Shown here: in pieces, positions 1 to 5,979 of the stretch
Numbering within the stretch: the stretch's first letter is position 1
How the letters are laid out: every line of letters starts with the position of its first letter
From: CAZYWA01 sp964650975 [NCBI: uncultured bacterium]
GTDB taxonomy: Bacteria; JADJOY01
DNA length: 8,776 bases
Direction of reading: 5' to 3'
NCBI GenBank assembly: GCA_964650975.1
Contig: CAZYWA010000335.1
Coordinates: 1 to 8,776, forward strand
Notes under the pieces: model-generated
Told to the model about the DNA's origin: nothing
Database searches by the model: none
Seen by the model: only the letters and a program-made list of their open reading frames with translations
Program-made: the position numbers and the translations under genes

Positions 1-623
1 GCGAGCACGCTGCAGTCAGAGCTCGGCGCGAAAGCCTCGAGTCCGGTGATCCGGACGTGCTCGAGCGAGTGAAGAAATCGTATCCGCAATCGCAGGCCGC
101 GGAGGCGCTGCGGGCGATGCGCCGCCACGGGATCACCAGCCACGCGGGCTGGATCGTGGGCTTCCCCGACGACACGCGCGAGGCGCTGGAGCGCTCGTTC
201 CGCTGGTTCCTGACCCTCGAGCTCGATTTCCTCACCATCGTGTTCGCGACGCCGTTCGGCTCGACACCGCTGCTCGTCGAAGCGCGCGAGCGCGGGCTCC
301 TCGTCACCGAGGACACCGATCAGTACACCACCAAGGAGCCGATCATCCGGCCCGCGGCGATCCCGCTCGACGAGCTGCGCGCGCTCCCCGACCACTACAT
401 GCGGCGCTTCTATCTGCGTCCGCGTCAGTTCGCGTCACTCGCGCGCTGGGTGCTGGCCGAGCCGGCGCGCTGGCGCACGCTGGGCGAGATGTTCGTCGAG
501 CAAGTCTGGGCGCAGCGACGGCTCGCTCGCTACTCGCGCCGCGATCGGGCAGCCACCGACTTCAAAGCCTCTCCGTTCCACATCGATCCACGCTGGCACG
601 CTCCGCTCGGCGCGGTCGCCTGA
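1..623 (+). CDS. Radical SAM protein, B12-binding type (C-terminal part, 5' truncated)
   Basis: The reading frame is open from the window edge (first full codon at base 3), so the GTG at 57 is internal and the true start lies upstream. About 206 codons are visible. Near the beginning is ESLESGDPDVLERVKKSY, which matches the (G)IESG...VL..(M/V)KK signature of the late part of the radical SAM barrel in cobalamin-dependent BchE/Mg-protoporphyrin-cyclase-like enzymes. It is followed by RRHGI and by GWIVGFPDDT, the IxGFPxET-type strand of that family. FATPFGSTPL then corresponds to the ..PxPGTpL barrel-end motif. The 4Fe-4S CxxxCxxC motif and any B12 domain would lie upstream, outside the window. 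The family uses S-adenosylmethionine radical chemistry, often methylation or ring formation on lipids, tetrapyrroles or natural products; the substrate here is unknown. The methyltransferase-like gene begins 20 bases downstream on the same strand, so the two are probably co-transcribed. Confidence 0.85.
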   Translation, partial: EHAAVRARRESLESGDPDVLERVKKSYPQSQAAEALRAMRRHGITSHAGWIVGFPDDTREALERSFRWFLTLELDFLTIVFATPFGSTPLLVEARERGLLVTEDTDQYTTKEPIIRPAAIPLDELRALPDHYMRRFYLRPRQFASLARWVLAEPARWRTLGEMFVEQVWAQRRLARYSRRDRAATDFKASPFHIDPRWHAPLGAVA

Positions 624-643
624 GGAGAGCGCGGGAGCAACCC

Positions 644-1774
644 ATGGCCACGAGTGCCCGGAACCTGATCGAGAAGCTGCCCAAGCCGATCCGCAAGCGC
701 GCCGAGGCGGTGCGTGTGATGGCGGCGCTGGGTGTGTTCTCCGATCCGGTGAAGCTGATGAAGCAGTGGCGCCATCGCGTCGAGTTCCAGCGGTTGCAAA
801 AGGCGCTTTTCTATCATCGCTACGCGACCGCGCTGCTCATCGCCCACGAGGTCGGTGTGTTCGAGGCGCTCGCCGAGAAGCCGCTCACGGCCGAGGAATG
901 CGCGGCCGATCTCAAGATCGCGGCACGCGCCGCCGAGGCGCTGCTGCGCATCCTGGAGAGCGAAGGTGCCGTCGTCCGCCACGGCCGTCGCTACGGCTTG
1001 TCTCCGTTCGGCGAGGCCTACCTCTCGCCCACGAGCCCGTTCACCGTGTCTCCGATGCTCGATCTCATGGCCGCGCAGGCCTCGGCGGTGGCCGAGGTGC
1101 CGCGCTGCATGAAGAACGGCCGCCAGCCCAAGGTGCTCGACATCTTCTCGTCGCGCGGCCGCTACAAGGCGTTCCTCTCGTCGGTGAACGCGTTCCTCGA
1201 TCTCGCCGGCCGCGACCTGCTCGAGCAGCTCGAGCTGCCGCAGGTGAGCGATTTCATCGTCGGCTCGATGGGCGTCTCGATGAGCGCATTGATCCTCGAG
1301 CGCTTTCCGAAATCGCGCGTCACCTACGGTTGCCTCGAGCACCTGGTGCGCGAGATCCCGCGGCTGCGCGACGAGTACGGCGTCCCGCCCGAACGCGTAG
1401 CGGGCATGCACGCGCACGGCGGCGATCCGTCGGCGGACCGCTGGGGCGACGAGGCCTACGATCTGGTGTTCCTGACCAAGAAGATGATCCTCGAGCCGGA
1501 GCAGCGGATCGGCGAGAAGTTCGCGGCCAAGGCGTTCGAGGTGCTGCGGCCGGGCGGCGCCGTGGTGCTGTGGGAGACCATCCACGGCGATTTCCGGCCG
1601 ACGCCGCTGCCGCGCGCGATGGAGGCGGTCATGGACCTGATCGCCAGCCCGACCGGACTGGTCAACACCGAGAACGGCGTGCGCTCGACCCTCGGCGCGA
1701 TCGGCTACCGGGACATCGAGATCGTCCCGTGCCTGGGCGGTCAGACCACCTTCGTGGTCGCGCGCAAGCCGTAG
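644..1774 (+). CDS. O-methyltransferase-like protein with degenerate SAM-binding motif
   Basis: 376 residues. The ATG at 644 follows GGGAG at 633-637 with a usual spacing. Residues about 45-128 look like the winged-helix dimerisation domain of family-2 O-methyltransferases (the CrtF, BchU, acetylserotonin methyltransferase type): an FYHRYATALLIAHEVGVFEAL helix, then LTAEECAADL, LLRILESEGAV and a GRRYGLSPFGEAYL wing. Residues about 160-376 resemble the Rossmann methyltransferase domain, with YDLVFL (272-277) and EVLRPGGAVVLWE (299-311) as motif-IV and motif-V equivalents. Motif I is abnormal: VSDFIVGSMG (201-210) stands where the family has hhDhGGGxG. The acidic residue after strand 2 is missing (VTYGCLE, 226-232), and the LHxWDD catalytic-His region reads LTKKMIL. 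It may bind SAM unusually, act as an inactive partner, or catalyse a non-methyl reaction. It probably works with the upstream radical SAM enzyme. The fold is fairly secure; the activity is not. Confidence 0.8.
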   Translation: MATSARNLIEKLPKPIRKRAEAVRVMAALGVFSDPVKLMKQWRHRVEFQRLQKALFYHRYATALLIAHEVGVFEALAEKPLTAEECAADLKIAARAAEALLRILESEGAVVRHGRRYGLSPFGEAYLSPTSPFTVSPMLDLMAAQASAVAEVPRCMKNGRQPKVLDIFSSRGRYKAFLSSVNAFLDLAGRDLLEQLELPQVSDFIVGSMGVSMSALILERFPKSRVTYGCLEHLVREIPRLRDEYGVPPERVAGMHAHGGDPSADRWGDEAYDLVFLTKKMILEPEQRIGEKFAAKAFEVLRPGGAVVLWETIHGDFRPTPLPRAMEAVMDLIASPTGLVNTENGVRSTLGAIGYRDIEIVPCLGGQTTFVVARKP

Positions 1775-1831
1775 ACCCCCGTGCAGCCTGGCTGCATGAA
1801 GGCCAATGAGAGCGTGGGAGGGATCCCTTGT

Positions 1832-1880
1832 CAGTCGGTTCGGGGACGCTTTTCACTCGCCGTCATCCCCGAACCGACTG
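1832..1880. repeat. Long stem-loop: perfect 15-bp inverted repeat, 19-nt loop
   Basis: The left arm is CAGTCGGTTCGGGGA (1832-1846) and the right arm is its exact reverse complement (1866-1880), with a 19-base loop at 1847-1865. Pairing stops at both ends of the arms. No U-run follows on either strand, so it is not a textbook intrinsic terminator. It could be a factor-assisted or bidirectional terminator, an RNA-stabilising 3' structure, a binding site, or a copy of a dispersed palindromic repeat. Only one copy is in the window. Confidence 0.75.
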
Positions 1881-1947
1881 CTCGCGCGGATCTCGTGCCG
1901 GCGCCGAGAGACGCCCGACGAACGCAGTGAGCCGACTTGGGGGTGGG

Positions 1948-1977
1948 GCCCCGAAAGAATCGCACTTTTTTCGGGGC
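1948..1977. terminator. Stem-loop, possible bidirectional terminator
   Basis: GCCCCGAAAGAA (1948-1959) pairs with TTTTTTCGGGGC (1966-1977), giving 12 pairs including one G-U around a 6-base loop. The T-run is inside the stem rather than after it, so classical intrinsic termination is not clear. It lies 29 bases beyond the stop of the minus-strand glycoside-hydrolase-like gene. Its arms carry the same CCCCGAA/TTCGGGG core as the hairpin at 1832-1880, in inverted order. Confidence 0.5.
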
Positions 1978-1998
1978 GGGGGGCTTGAAAAGCTCCCC
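1978..1998 (-). terminator. Stem-loop just after the minus-strand stop
   Basis: In the minus-strand sense, GGGGAGCTT pairs with AAGCCCCCC (one G-U pair) around a 3-base loop, starting 8 bases past the TAG of the glycoside-hydrolase-like gene. The next bases are G/C-rich, not U-rich. Position and strength fit a 3'-end structure; the terminator role is inferred. Confidence 0.45.
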
Positions 1999-2005
1999 GG
2001 AAAAT

Positions 2006-3040
2006 CTAGCGCACGCCACACGTGCTGCAGCCGAAGGCGTCGCGGATGAACCCGGTGAAGGCCTGGCCGTTGGAGCGGATCGAGCCGTCTGGGTTTTGCA
2101 GCGCACGCGCGTCGGTACCGTCGACGCTCGCCCACACCGCGATCGGCAGGCCGAGCCGGCGGATGCTGGTCAGGATCGGCGCCACGCGATCCGCCTCCGA
2201 GTCGTGCTGGCCGATCTCGTTGCTGACCGCGGGCAGGCCGGTCGCGTGGCGCAGGAACGTCACGGCCTCTTCGAGAGCCGTCGGGTCCGAGCCGTACCAG
2301 TGGAAGTTCACGAAATCGGCGTGCGCGCTGGCGTAGCCGGCGAGCAGCGCCTTCCCTTTCTCGATGGATTTCTGGACCTGCTCGCGGCCCGTGGGTCCGC
2401 GCATCGCGACTCGCTCAGCGTCGGTGAGTGCCCGGCGCAGGAAATTCTCGGCGGCGTCGGCGTGCCCGTCGGCCTGCATGTGATCCCAGGCGAGCAGCGC
2501 CAGGAGCTGGCCCCCGAGCCCGCCGTTGGTGCAGCGCAGATCGTGGGCGTGCGCGACGGCGCACGCTCGGCCCAGCAGCTCGCCGTAGTGCTCGGGCGTA
2601 CTGTTCCAGGTGAGCGGCGAGCTCTCCTCGTCCTCCACCACCAGCAGCGCCGGCCGGTACTTGGCGAGCACACCCGCGAGCTTCTTCTCGTAGCTCGCGG
2701 GATCGGAGGGACGCACCGACGGCTTGGGCGAGATCCCGCTGTGCCCCGAGTTCCGTACCGTGAGCACCAGCCGGAAGCCGGCTTCCTGGAATGCATCGGC
2801 GTCCCGGTGGAACCCGCCCCATTCGGAGAGAATCAGGTCGTAGGGCCGCACGTAGGTGACCCCGAGCTGCTTCGCGAGCGCGACGCGGCTCTGCGTCACC
2901 AGGCCTCCGCCGCCGATCTGCACTCCGAACGGGTTGCCCCCTTGCGCACGCGAGGTTCCGGCGAGGCACGCCACGAGCGCGGCCGCCAGCAGAGGGCGTC
3001 GTATGACCCTGTGTAGAGAGCAACGCCTCGACGCGGTCAT
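2006..3040 (-). CDS. Exported TIM-barrel protein, glycoside hydrolase-like
   Basis: 344 residues. The frame is open far upstream, but that part overlaps the cysteine-cluster gene. The ATG at 3040 is chosen because it directly precedes an export signal: basic residues 5-15, a hydrophobic stretch from 16 to 28, then either a lipobox-like LVAC (22-25) or an SRA-Q signal peptidase I site (30-33). The mature part looks like a (beta/alpha)8 barrel of glycoside-hydrolase clan A type. It has GVTYVRPYDLI early, LLVVEDEESSP (132-142) with Glu candidates for the acid/base at the end of strand 4, FVNFHWYGSD (243-252), AVSNEIGQHD (271-280) with Glu275 as a possible nucleophile, and IAVWASVDG (300-308) as strand 8. 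I cannot assign a family or substrate. A GGGAG touches the ATG, too close for an ideal ribosome site, so initiation may be weak or coupled to the upstream gene 164 bases away. The C-terminus carries a CSTC pair. Confidence 0.7.
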   Translation of the reverse strand: MTASRRCSLHRVIRRPLLAAALVACLAGTSRAQGGNPFGVQIGGGGLVTQSRVALAKQLGVTYVRPYDLILSEWGGFHRDADAFQEAGFRLVLTVRNSGHSGISPKPSVRPSDPASYEKKLAGVLAKYRPALLVVEDEESSPLTWNSTPEHYGELLGRACAVAHAHDLRCTNGGLGGQLLALLAWDHMQADGHADAAENFLRRALTDAERVAMRGPTGREQVQKSIEKGKALLAGYASAHADFVNFHWYGSDPTALEEAVTFLRHATGLPAVSNEIGQHDSEADRVAPILTSIRRLGLPIAVWASVDGTDARALQNPDGSIRSNGQAFTGFIRDAFGCSTCGVR

Positions 3041-3204
3041 CTCCCAGAGCTTGGCCCACTCGCCGTCACTTGGCGCCGCGCGGCGATCCCCAGCGGCTCG
3101 TGGCTCTTCGCGGCTTCCGCGTGCAGCTGCCTCGCGCGTGTCGCGTCGTGATTGCCCCGGCCCAGCCGCGTGCACGCGGAGTGCACGCCCGGTGCCGGGG
3201 TTGG
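3041..3204 (-). other. Spacer between the two minus-strand genes, with a stem-loop
   Basis: 164 bases downstream of the cysteine-cluster gene and upstream of the TIM-barrel gene. No credible gene lies within it on either strand, although the TIM-barrel frame stays open through it. It holds a perfect 8-bp stem (GCGTGCAC 3168-3175 with GTGCACGC 3181-3188, 5-base loop) and a small CCCGG/CCGGG palindrome beside it, both within about 40 bases of the upstream stop. They may separate the two genes transcriptionally. Confidence 0.5.
3168..3188. terminator. Perfect 8-bp stem-loop after the cysteine-cluster gene
   Basis: GCGTGCAC and GTGCACGC flank a 5-base loop, 16 bases past the minus-strand TGA at 3205. 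No U-tract follows. It could attenuate read-through into the TIM-barrel gene or protect the 3' end; its function is unproven. Confidence 0.4.
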
Positions 3205-3723
3205 TCACTCGAGGTGCAGCCGCTTCTTGAGCTCGGCCAGCTTCTCGGGCGAGAGCCCCTGCGTGTCGAGGGCGCGGGCCATCCCCGCGGCATTCCGCGC
3301 GATCGCGCGGTAGCCGCACTCGGGGAAGAAGTCCGGCCAGGCACCTTCGAGCAGCACCCGCGGATAGTCGCGGCAGATGCCGGGACGTGAATCGTAGCTG
3401 TCGCAGGTGCGTAGCGTGCGGTCGAAGTGGGTACAGCGGAACACGAAGACCCGTGTCGCCTTTTCCTCGGCGGTCAGCTCGAAGCCGTTCACGGTGCGCT
3501 GCCAGCCGAGGAAGAGCTTGCGCAGCGTGGGCAGGAACCACACCGGCCGGCCCACCTGAATCGCCGGGGCCTCGCAGCACCTGGCGCTCTTGCAACAAGT
3601 TCCGCCCAGCTCCCAGCGGGCGTCTCCGCGGACGCGCCGCCACGAGCGCGTGAGCCGCAGATCGAACGTGAACGCGGCGCGCGCGAGCCGTTTCACGACG
3701 CGGCGAAGCGGTCCATCGCGCAT
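3205..3723 (-). CDS. YkgJ-family cysteine-cluster protein (zinc/iron-chelating domain)
   Basis: 172 residues, cytoplasmic, with no signal or membrane segment. Eight cysteines are arranged as in the YkgJ/PF03692 family: GTCCKSARCCEAP (41-53, Cys43, 44, 49, 50), then FRCTHFDRTLRTCDSYDSRP (95-114, Cys97 and 107), GICRDYP (115-121, Cys117) and FPECGY (133-138, Cys136). The RP.iCR.YP run is the most characteristic piece. The family is thought to bind a metal ion, Zn or Fe, and its biochemical role is generally unknown. A basic N-terminus and a Lys-rich tail (EKLAELKKRLHLE) flank the domain. The ATG at 3723 is the most upstream possible start. No clear ribosome site precedes it, and an in-frame GTG at Val10 is an alternative. 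The gene diverges from the DUF3604 gene across 54 bases and is followed by the TIM-barrel gene on the same strand. Confidence 0.85.
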   Translation of the reverse strand: MRDGPLRRVVKRLARAAFTFDLRLTRSWRRVRGDARWELGGTCCKSARCCEAPAIQVGRPVWFLPTLRKLFLGWQRTVNGFELTAEEKATRVFVFRCTHFDRTLRTCDSYDSRPGICRDYPRVLLEGAWPDFFPECGYRAIARNAAGMARALDTQGLSPEKLAELKKRLHLE

Positions 3724-3725
3724 GA

Positions 3726-3749
3726 CGTGGCGAGCGTATACTCGCCGCG
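3726..3749. promoter_or_regulatory. Inverted repeat around a TATACT box in the divergent spacer
   Basis: GGCGAG (3729-3734) and CTCGCC (3741-3746) form a perfect dyad with a 6-base AT-rich centre (CGTATA). A further CG/CG pair extends it beyond one mismatch to 3726-3749. TATACT at 3737-3742 matches the -10 consensus at five of six positions in the plus direction, and would place a start near 3749, about 29 bases before the DUF3604 ATG. No convincing -35 is visible. The arrangement fits an operator overlapping a promoter, possibly serving both divergent genes. This is inference from position and symmetry. Confidence 0.4.
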
Positions 3750-3777
3750 CAGCTTCGCGAAACCGGCGACCTCGTTC

Positions 3778-5979
3778 ATGACGACTCTCTCACGCCGCGC
3801 TCGTCGCGCCTCGGCGCTCGCGATGATGCTCTGCGTGGTCACGGGTTGCTCGAAACCGCATCCGGCGGCGCGGGCGCGTGTGCCGGAGGTGGTGCGGCAG
3901 ACGCGTGAGGCTGCTTCGGTCGCGGCCCCGAGCCAGATCGCGACGCCCGCGCCGGCGAGCGACCGCATTCTCTTCGGCGACCTGCACGTCCACACCACCA
4001 TCTCGATCGACGCCTTCTTCATGGCGCTGCCGATCATGGGCGGCAGCGGCGCTCATCCTCCCGACGAGGCCTGCGACTTCGCGCGGTTTTGCTCGGGGCT
4101 CGATTTCTTCGCGATCACCGATCACGCGATGTCGATCCTTCCCGCCGACTGGAAGGAGATCAAAGAATCGATTCGCAACTGCAACGCGCTCGCGGGCCCG
4201 GCCTCGAACCCCGACGTGGTGGCGTTCACCGGCTTCGAGTGGACGCAGCACAACTCCGACCCGGCCGAGCACTACGGCCACAAGAACGTGATCTTCCGCG
4301 AGACCGCCGAGGACCGGCTGCCGCGCCGCGCGATCGAGGCCACCAGCCGCGATCAGCGCCAGGCCACCGCGGGTCAGGCCAACAACCTGTTCTTCGCCGT
4401 GGCCGGTGATCCACGGCATGCGGGCACGTATCTCGACTTCCGCCGCCACATGCTGGACCTCGCGGCGTCGAAGCGCTGTCCCGAGGGCGTCGACACCCGC
4501 CAGCTTCCCGACGACTGCCAGGAAGAAGCGCCCGATCCGCAAACGCTCTTCGAGAAGCTCGATCAGTGGGGTTTCGACGCGCTGGTGATCCCGCACGGCA
4601 ACGCGTGGGGAATCCACGTGCCGCCGCGCGCGTCGTGGGACTTGCAGGCGCGGCCGGGCTTTCACGATCCCAAGCGGCAGCGCCTGATCGAGGTCTACTC
4701 GGGCCACGGTAACTCGGAGGAGTTCCGGCCGTGGCAGGAGTGGGACGTGGTCGATGGGCAGAACGTGTGCCGCGAGCCCACCAAGGAATACCTGCCGTGC
4801 TGCTGGCAGGCGGGCGAGATCGCGCGCTCGCGCTGCCTCGATCCGAAGTCGCCCGAGTGCGACGCGAAGGTCGGCGCCGCTCGCGACGCGTTCATGAAGG
4901 GGGGAGTCTTCGGCGCCAGCACCATTGCCGACGCCAAGCCCGAGGAATGGCTTGATTGCGGCCAGTGCCGCGATTGCTACCTGCCCGATTTCAGCCTGCG
5001 CCCGCGCATGACCGTGCAAGCGGCGCTCGCCAAGACCGGCTTCGACGATCCTGGAAATCCGGTGAATTTCCGCTTCGGCATCATCGCGTCGACCGATACC
5101 CACAAGGCCAAGCCCGGCCACGGCTACAAGGAAAAGCGCGATGCGTTCACCGACGGCGCCGGCGCGCGCGATCGCATGGTGGAGTGGGTGCTCGACAGAG
5201 GGCGCGCGCGCAGCCGCGGCAAGGGATTCTTCGACTGGGAGTTCGAGCGGCAGGGGAGCTACTGGTACACGGGCGGCCTGGTGGCCGCGCACGCCGAGAA
5301 CCGCTCGCGCGAGGCGATCTGGAAATCGCTCATGGATCGCAACGTGTACGGCACGTCGGGCGAGCGGATCCTGTTGTGGTTCGACTACCTGGATCCGGCG
5401 TCGCCCTCGACGCGTCGGCCGATGGGCTCCGAGGTGAGCGGAAGTGCCACGCCCAGGTTCGAGGTGCGTGCGGTGGGCGCCTTCAAGCAGAAGCCGGGCT
5501 GTCCGGCCGACACCGTCGCCGCCGCGGGCCAGGAGCTCGTCGACAAGGTGTGCATGGGCGAGTGCTACAACCCGACCGACGAGCGCCGCCCCGTCGATCG
5601 GATCGAGGTGGTGCGCATCCGCCCGCAGATCACCAAGGACGAGCCGATGGAAAAGCTCATCGAGGATCCCTGGAAGGTGATCAAGTGCCCGGAGGACCCT
5701 GCCGGCTGCGTGGTCACGTTCGAGGATCCGGACTTCCTCGCCAGCAACCGCACCAACGTCTACTACGTGCGCGCCGTCGAGCCCGACACCGACACCGTGA
5801 ACGCCGCGACCCTGCGCTGCACCTGGGACGCGAACGGCAACTGCACCAAGATCGAGCCCTGCTACAGCGACTACCGCACGCCCGCGAGCAACGATTGCCT
5901 GGCGCCCGCGGGCGAGCGCGCGTGGTCGTCGCCGATCTTCGTGGATCAGGGGCTCCGATCGACGAACGACATCGAGTGA
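3778..5979 (+). CDS. DUF3604 lipoprotein, PHP-like metallohydrolase fold
   Basis: 733 residues. ATG 3778 is preferred over upstream in-frame codons because it opens a lipoprotein signal: MTTLSRRARR, a hydrophobic core, then VTGC with Cys24 as the lipidation site. The body matches DUF3604 (PF12228), related to PHP/amidohydrolase-type metal enzymes. Candidate metal ligands, in order: FGDLHVHTT (His70, His72), AITDHA (Asp115, His116), FTGFEW (Glu154), EHYGHKN (His165, His168), IPHGNAWG (His273), EVYSGHGNSEE (Glu305, His310) and IASTDTHKAKPG (Asp440, His442). Cys331, 341, 342, 353, 361, 394, 397 and 400, with further C-terminal cysteines, suggest disulfides in an exported protein. YGTSGERILLWFD and GECYNPTDERRPVDRIEVVRIRPQ are family-typical C-terminal blocks. 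It appears intact. The substrate is not established; a phosphoester or other metal-hydrolysed bond is a guess. No good Shine-Dalgarno sequence precedes the start. Its stop overlaps the next start as TGATG. Confidence 0.9.
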   Translation: MTTLSRRARRASALAMMLCVVTGCSKPHPAARARVPEVVRQTREAASVAAPSQIATPAPASDRILFGDLHVHTTISIDAFFMALPIMGGSGAHPPDEACDFARFCSGLDFFAITDHAMSILPADWKEIKESIRNCNALAGPASNPDVVAFTGFEWTQHNSDPAEHYGHKNVIFRETAEDRLPRRAIEATSRDQRQATAGQANNLFFAVAGDPRHAGTYLDFRRHMLDLAASKRCPEGVDTRQLPDDCQEEAPDPQTLFEKLDQWGFDALVIPHGNAWGIHVPPRASWDLQARPGFHDPKRQRLIEVYSGHGNSEEFRPWQEWDVVDGQNVCREPTKEYLPCCWQAGEIARSRCLDPKSPECDAKVGAARDAFMKGGVFGASTIADAKPEEWLDCGQCRDCYLPDFSLRPRMTVQAALAKTGFDDPGNPVNFRFGIIASTDTHKAKPGHGYKEKRDAFTDGAGARDRMVEWVLDRGRARSRGKGFFDWEFERQGSYWYTGGLVAAHAENRSREAIWKSLMDRNVYGTSGERILLWFDYLDPASPSTRRPMGSEVSGSATPRFEVRAVGAFKQKPGCPADTVAAAGQELVDKVCMGECYNPTDERRPVDRIEVVRIRPQITKDEPMEKLIEDPWKVIKCPEDPAGCVVTFEDPDFLASNRTNVYYVRAVEPDTDTVNAATLRCTWDANGNCTKIEPCYSDYRTPASNDCLAPAGERAWSSPIFVDQGLRSTNDIE

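Larger units (their letters stand above)
1775..2005. other. Gene-free convergent intergenic spacer with three stem-loops
   Basis: 231 bases lie between the stop of the methyltransferase-like gene (plus) and the stop of the glycoside-hydrolase-like gene (minus). Short open frames cross it on both strands, but none has a ribosome site, a sensible start or a recognisable protein. It holds a 15-base near-perfect palindrome at 1782-1796 (TGCAGCC-T-GGCTGCA) and three larger stem-loops, listed separately. A spacer between convergent genes is the expected place for terminators acting on one or both strands. Confidence 0.7.

Noticed and set aside
530-1585. 351-codon minus-strand open frame antisense to the methyltransferase-like gene
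   Set aside because: His/Arg-rich low-complexity translation typical of GC-rich shadow frames; the plus-strand protein shows domain motifs.
1832-1880. Could the 15-bp inverted repeat be the end of an insertion sequence or an integron attC site?
   Set aside because: No transposase or integrase gene, no target duplication, and no core-site consensus seen at the arms.
1806-2106. Short open frames on both strands in the convergent spacer
   Set aside because: They lack ribosome sites and read through the hairpins; the translations look like shadow sequence.
3041-3643. 201-codon N-terminal extension of the TIM-barrel protein
   Set aside because: It overlaps the YkgJ-type gene in another frame and would bury the export signal internally.
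3427-3777. Upstream extension of the DUF3604 frame
   Set aside because: It is antisense to the cysteine-cluster gene; the lipoprotein signal begins at the ATG at 3778.
3790-5292. 500-codon minus-strand open frame antisense to DUF3604
   Set aside because: The translation is Arg/Ala/Val-rich with no motifs, while the plus strand carries conserved metal-ligand motifs throughout.
4956-5978. Long upstream extension of the parvulin-like frame
   Set aside because: Arg-rich out-of-frame shadow of DUF3604; the coupled ATG at 5979 leads directly into a membrane anchor.
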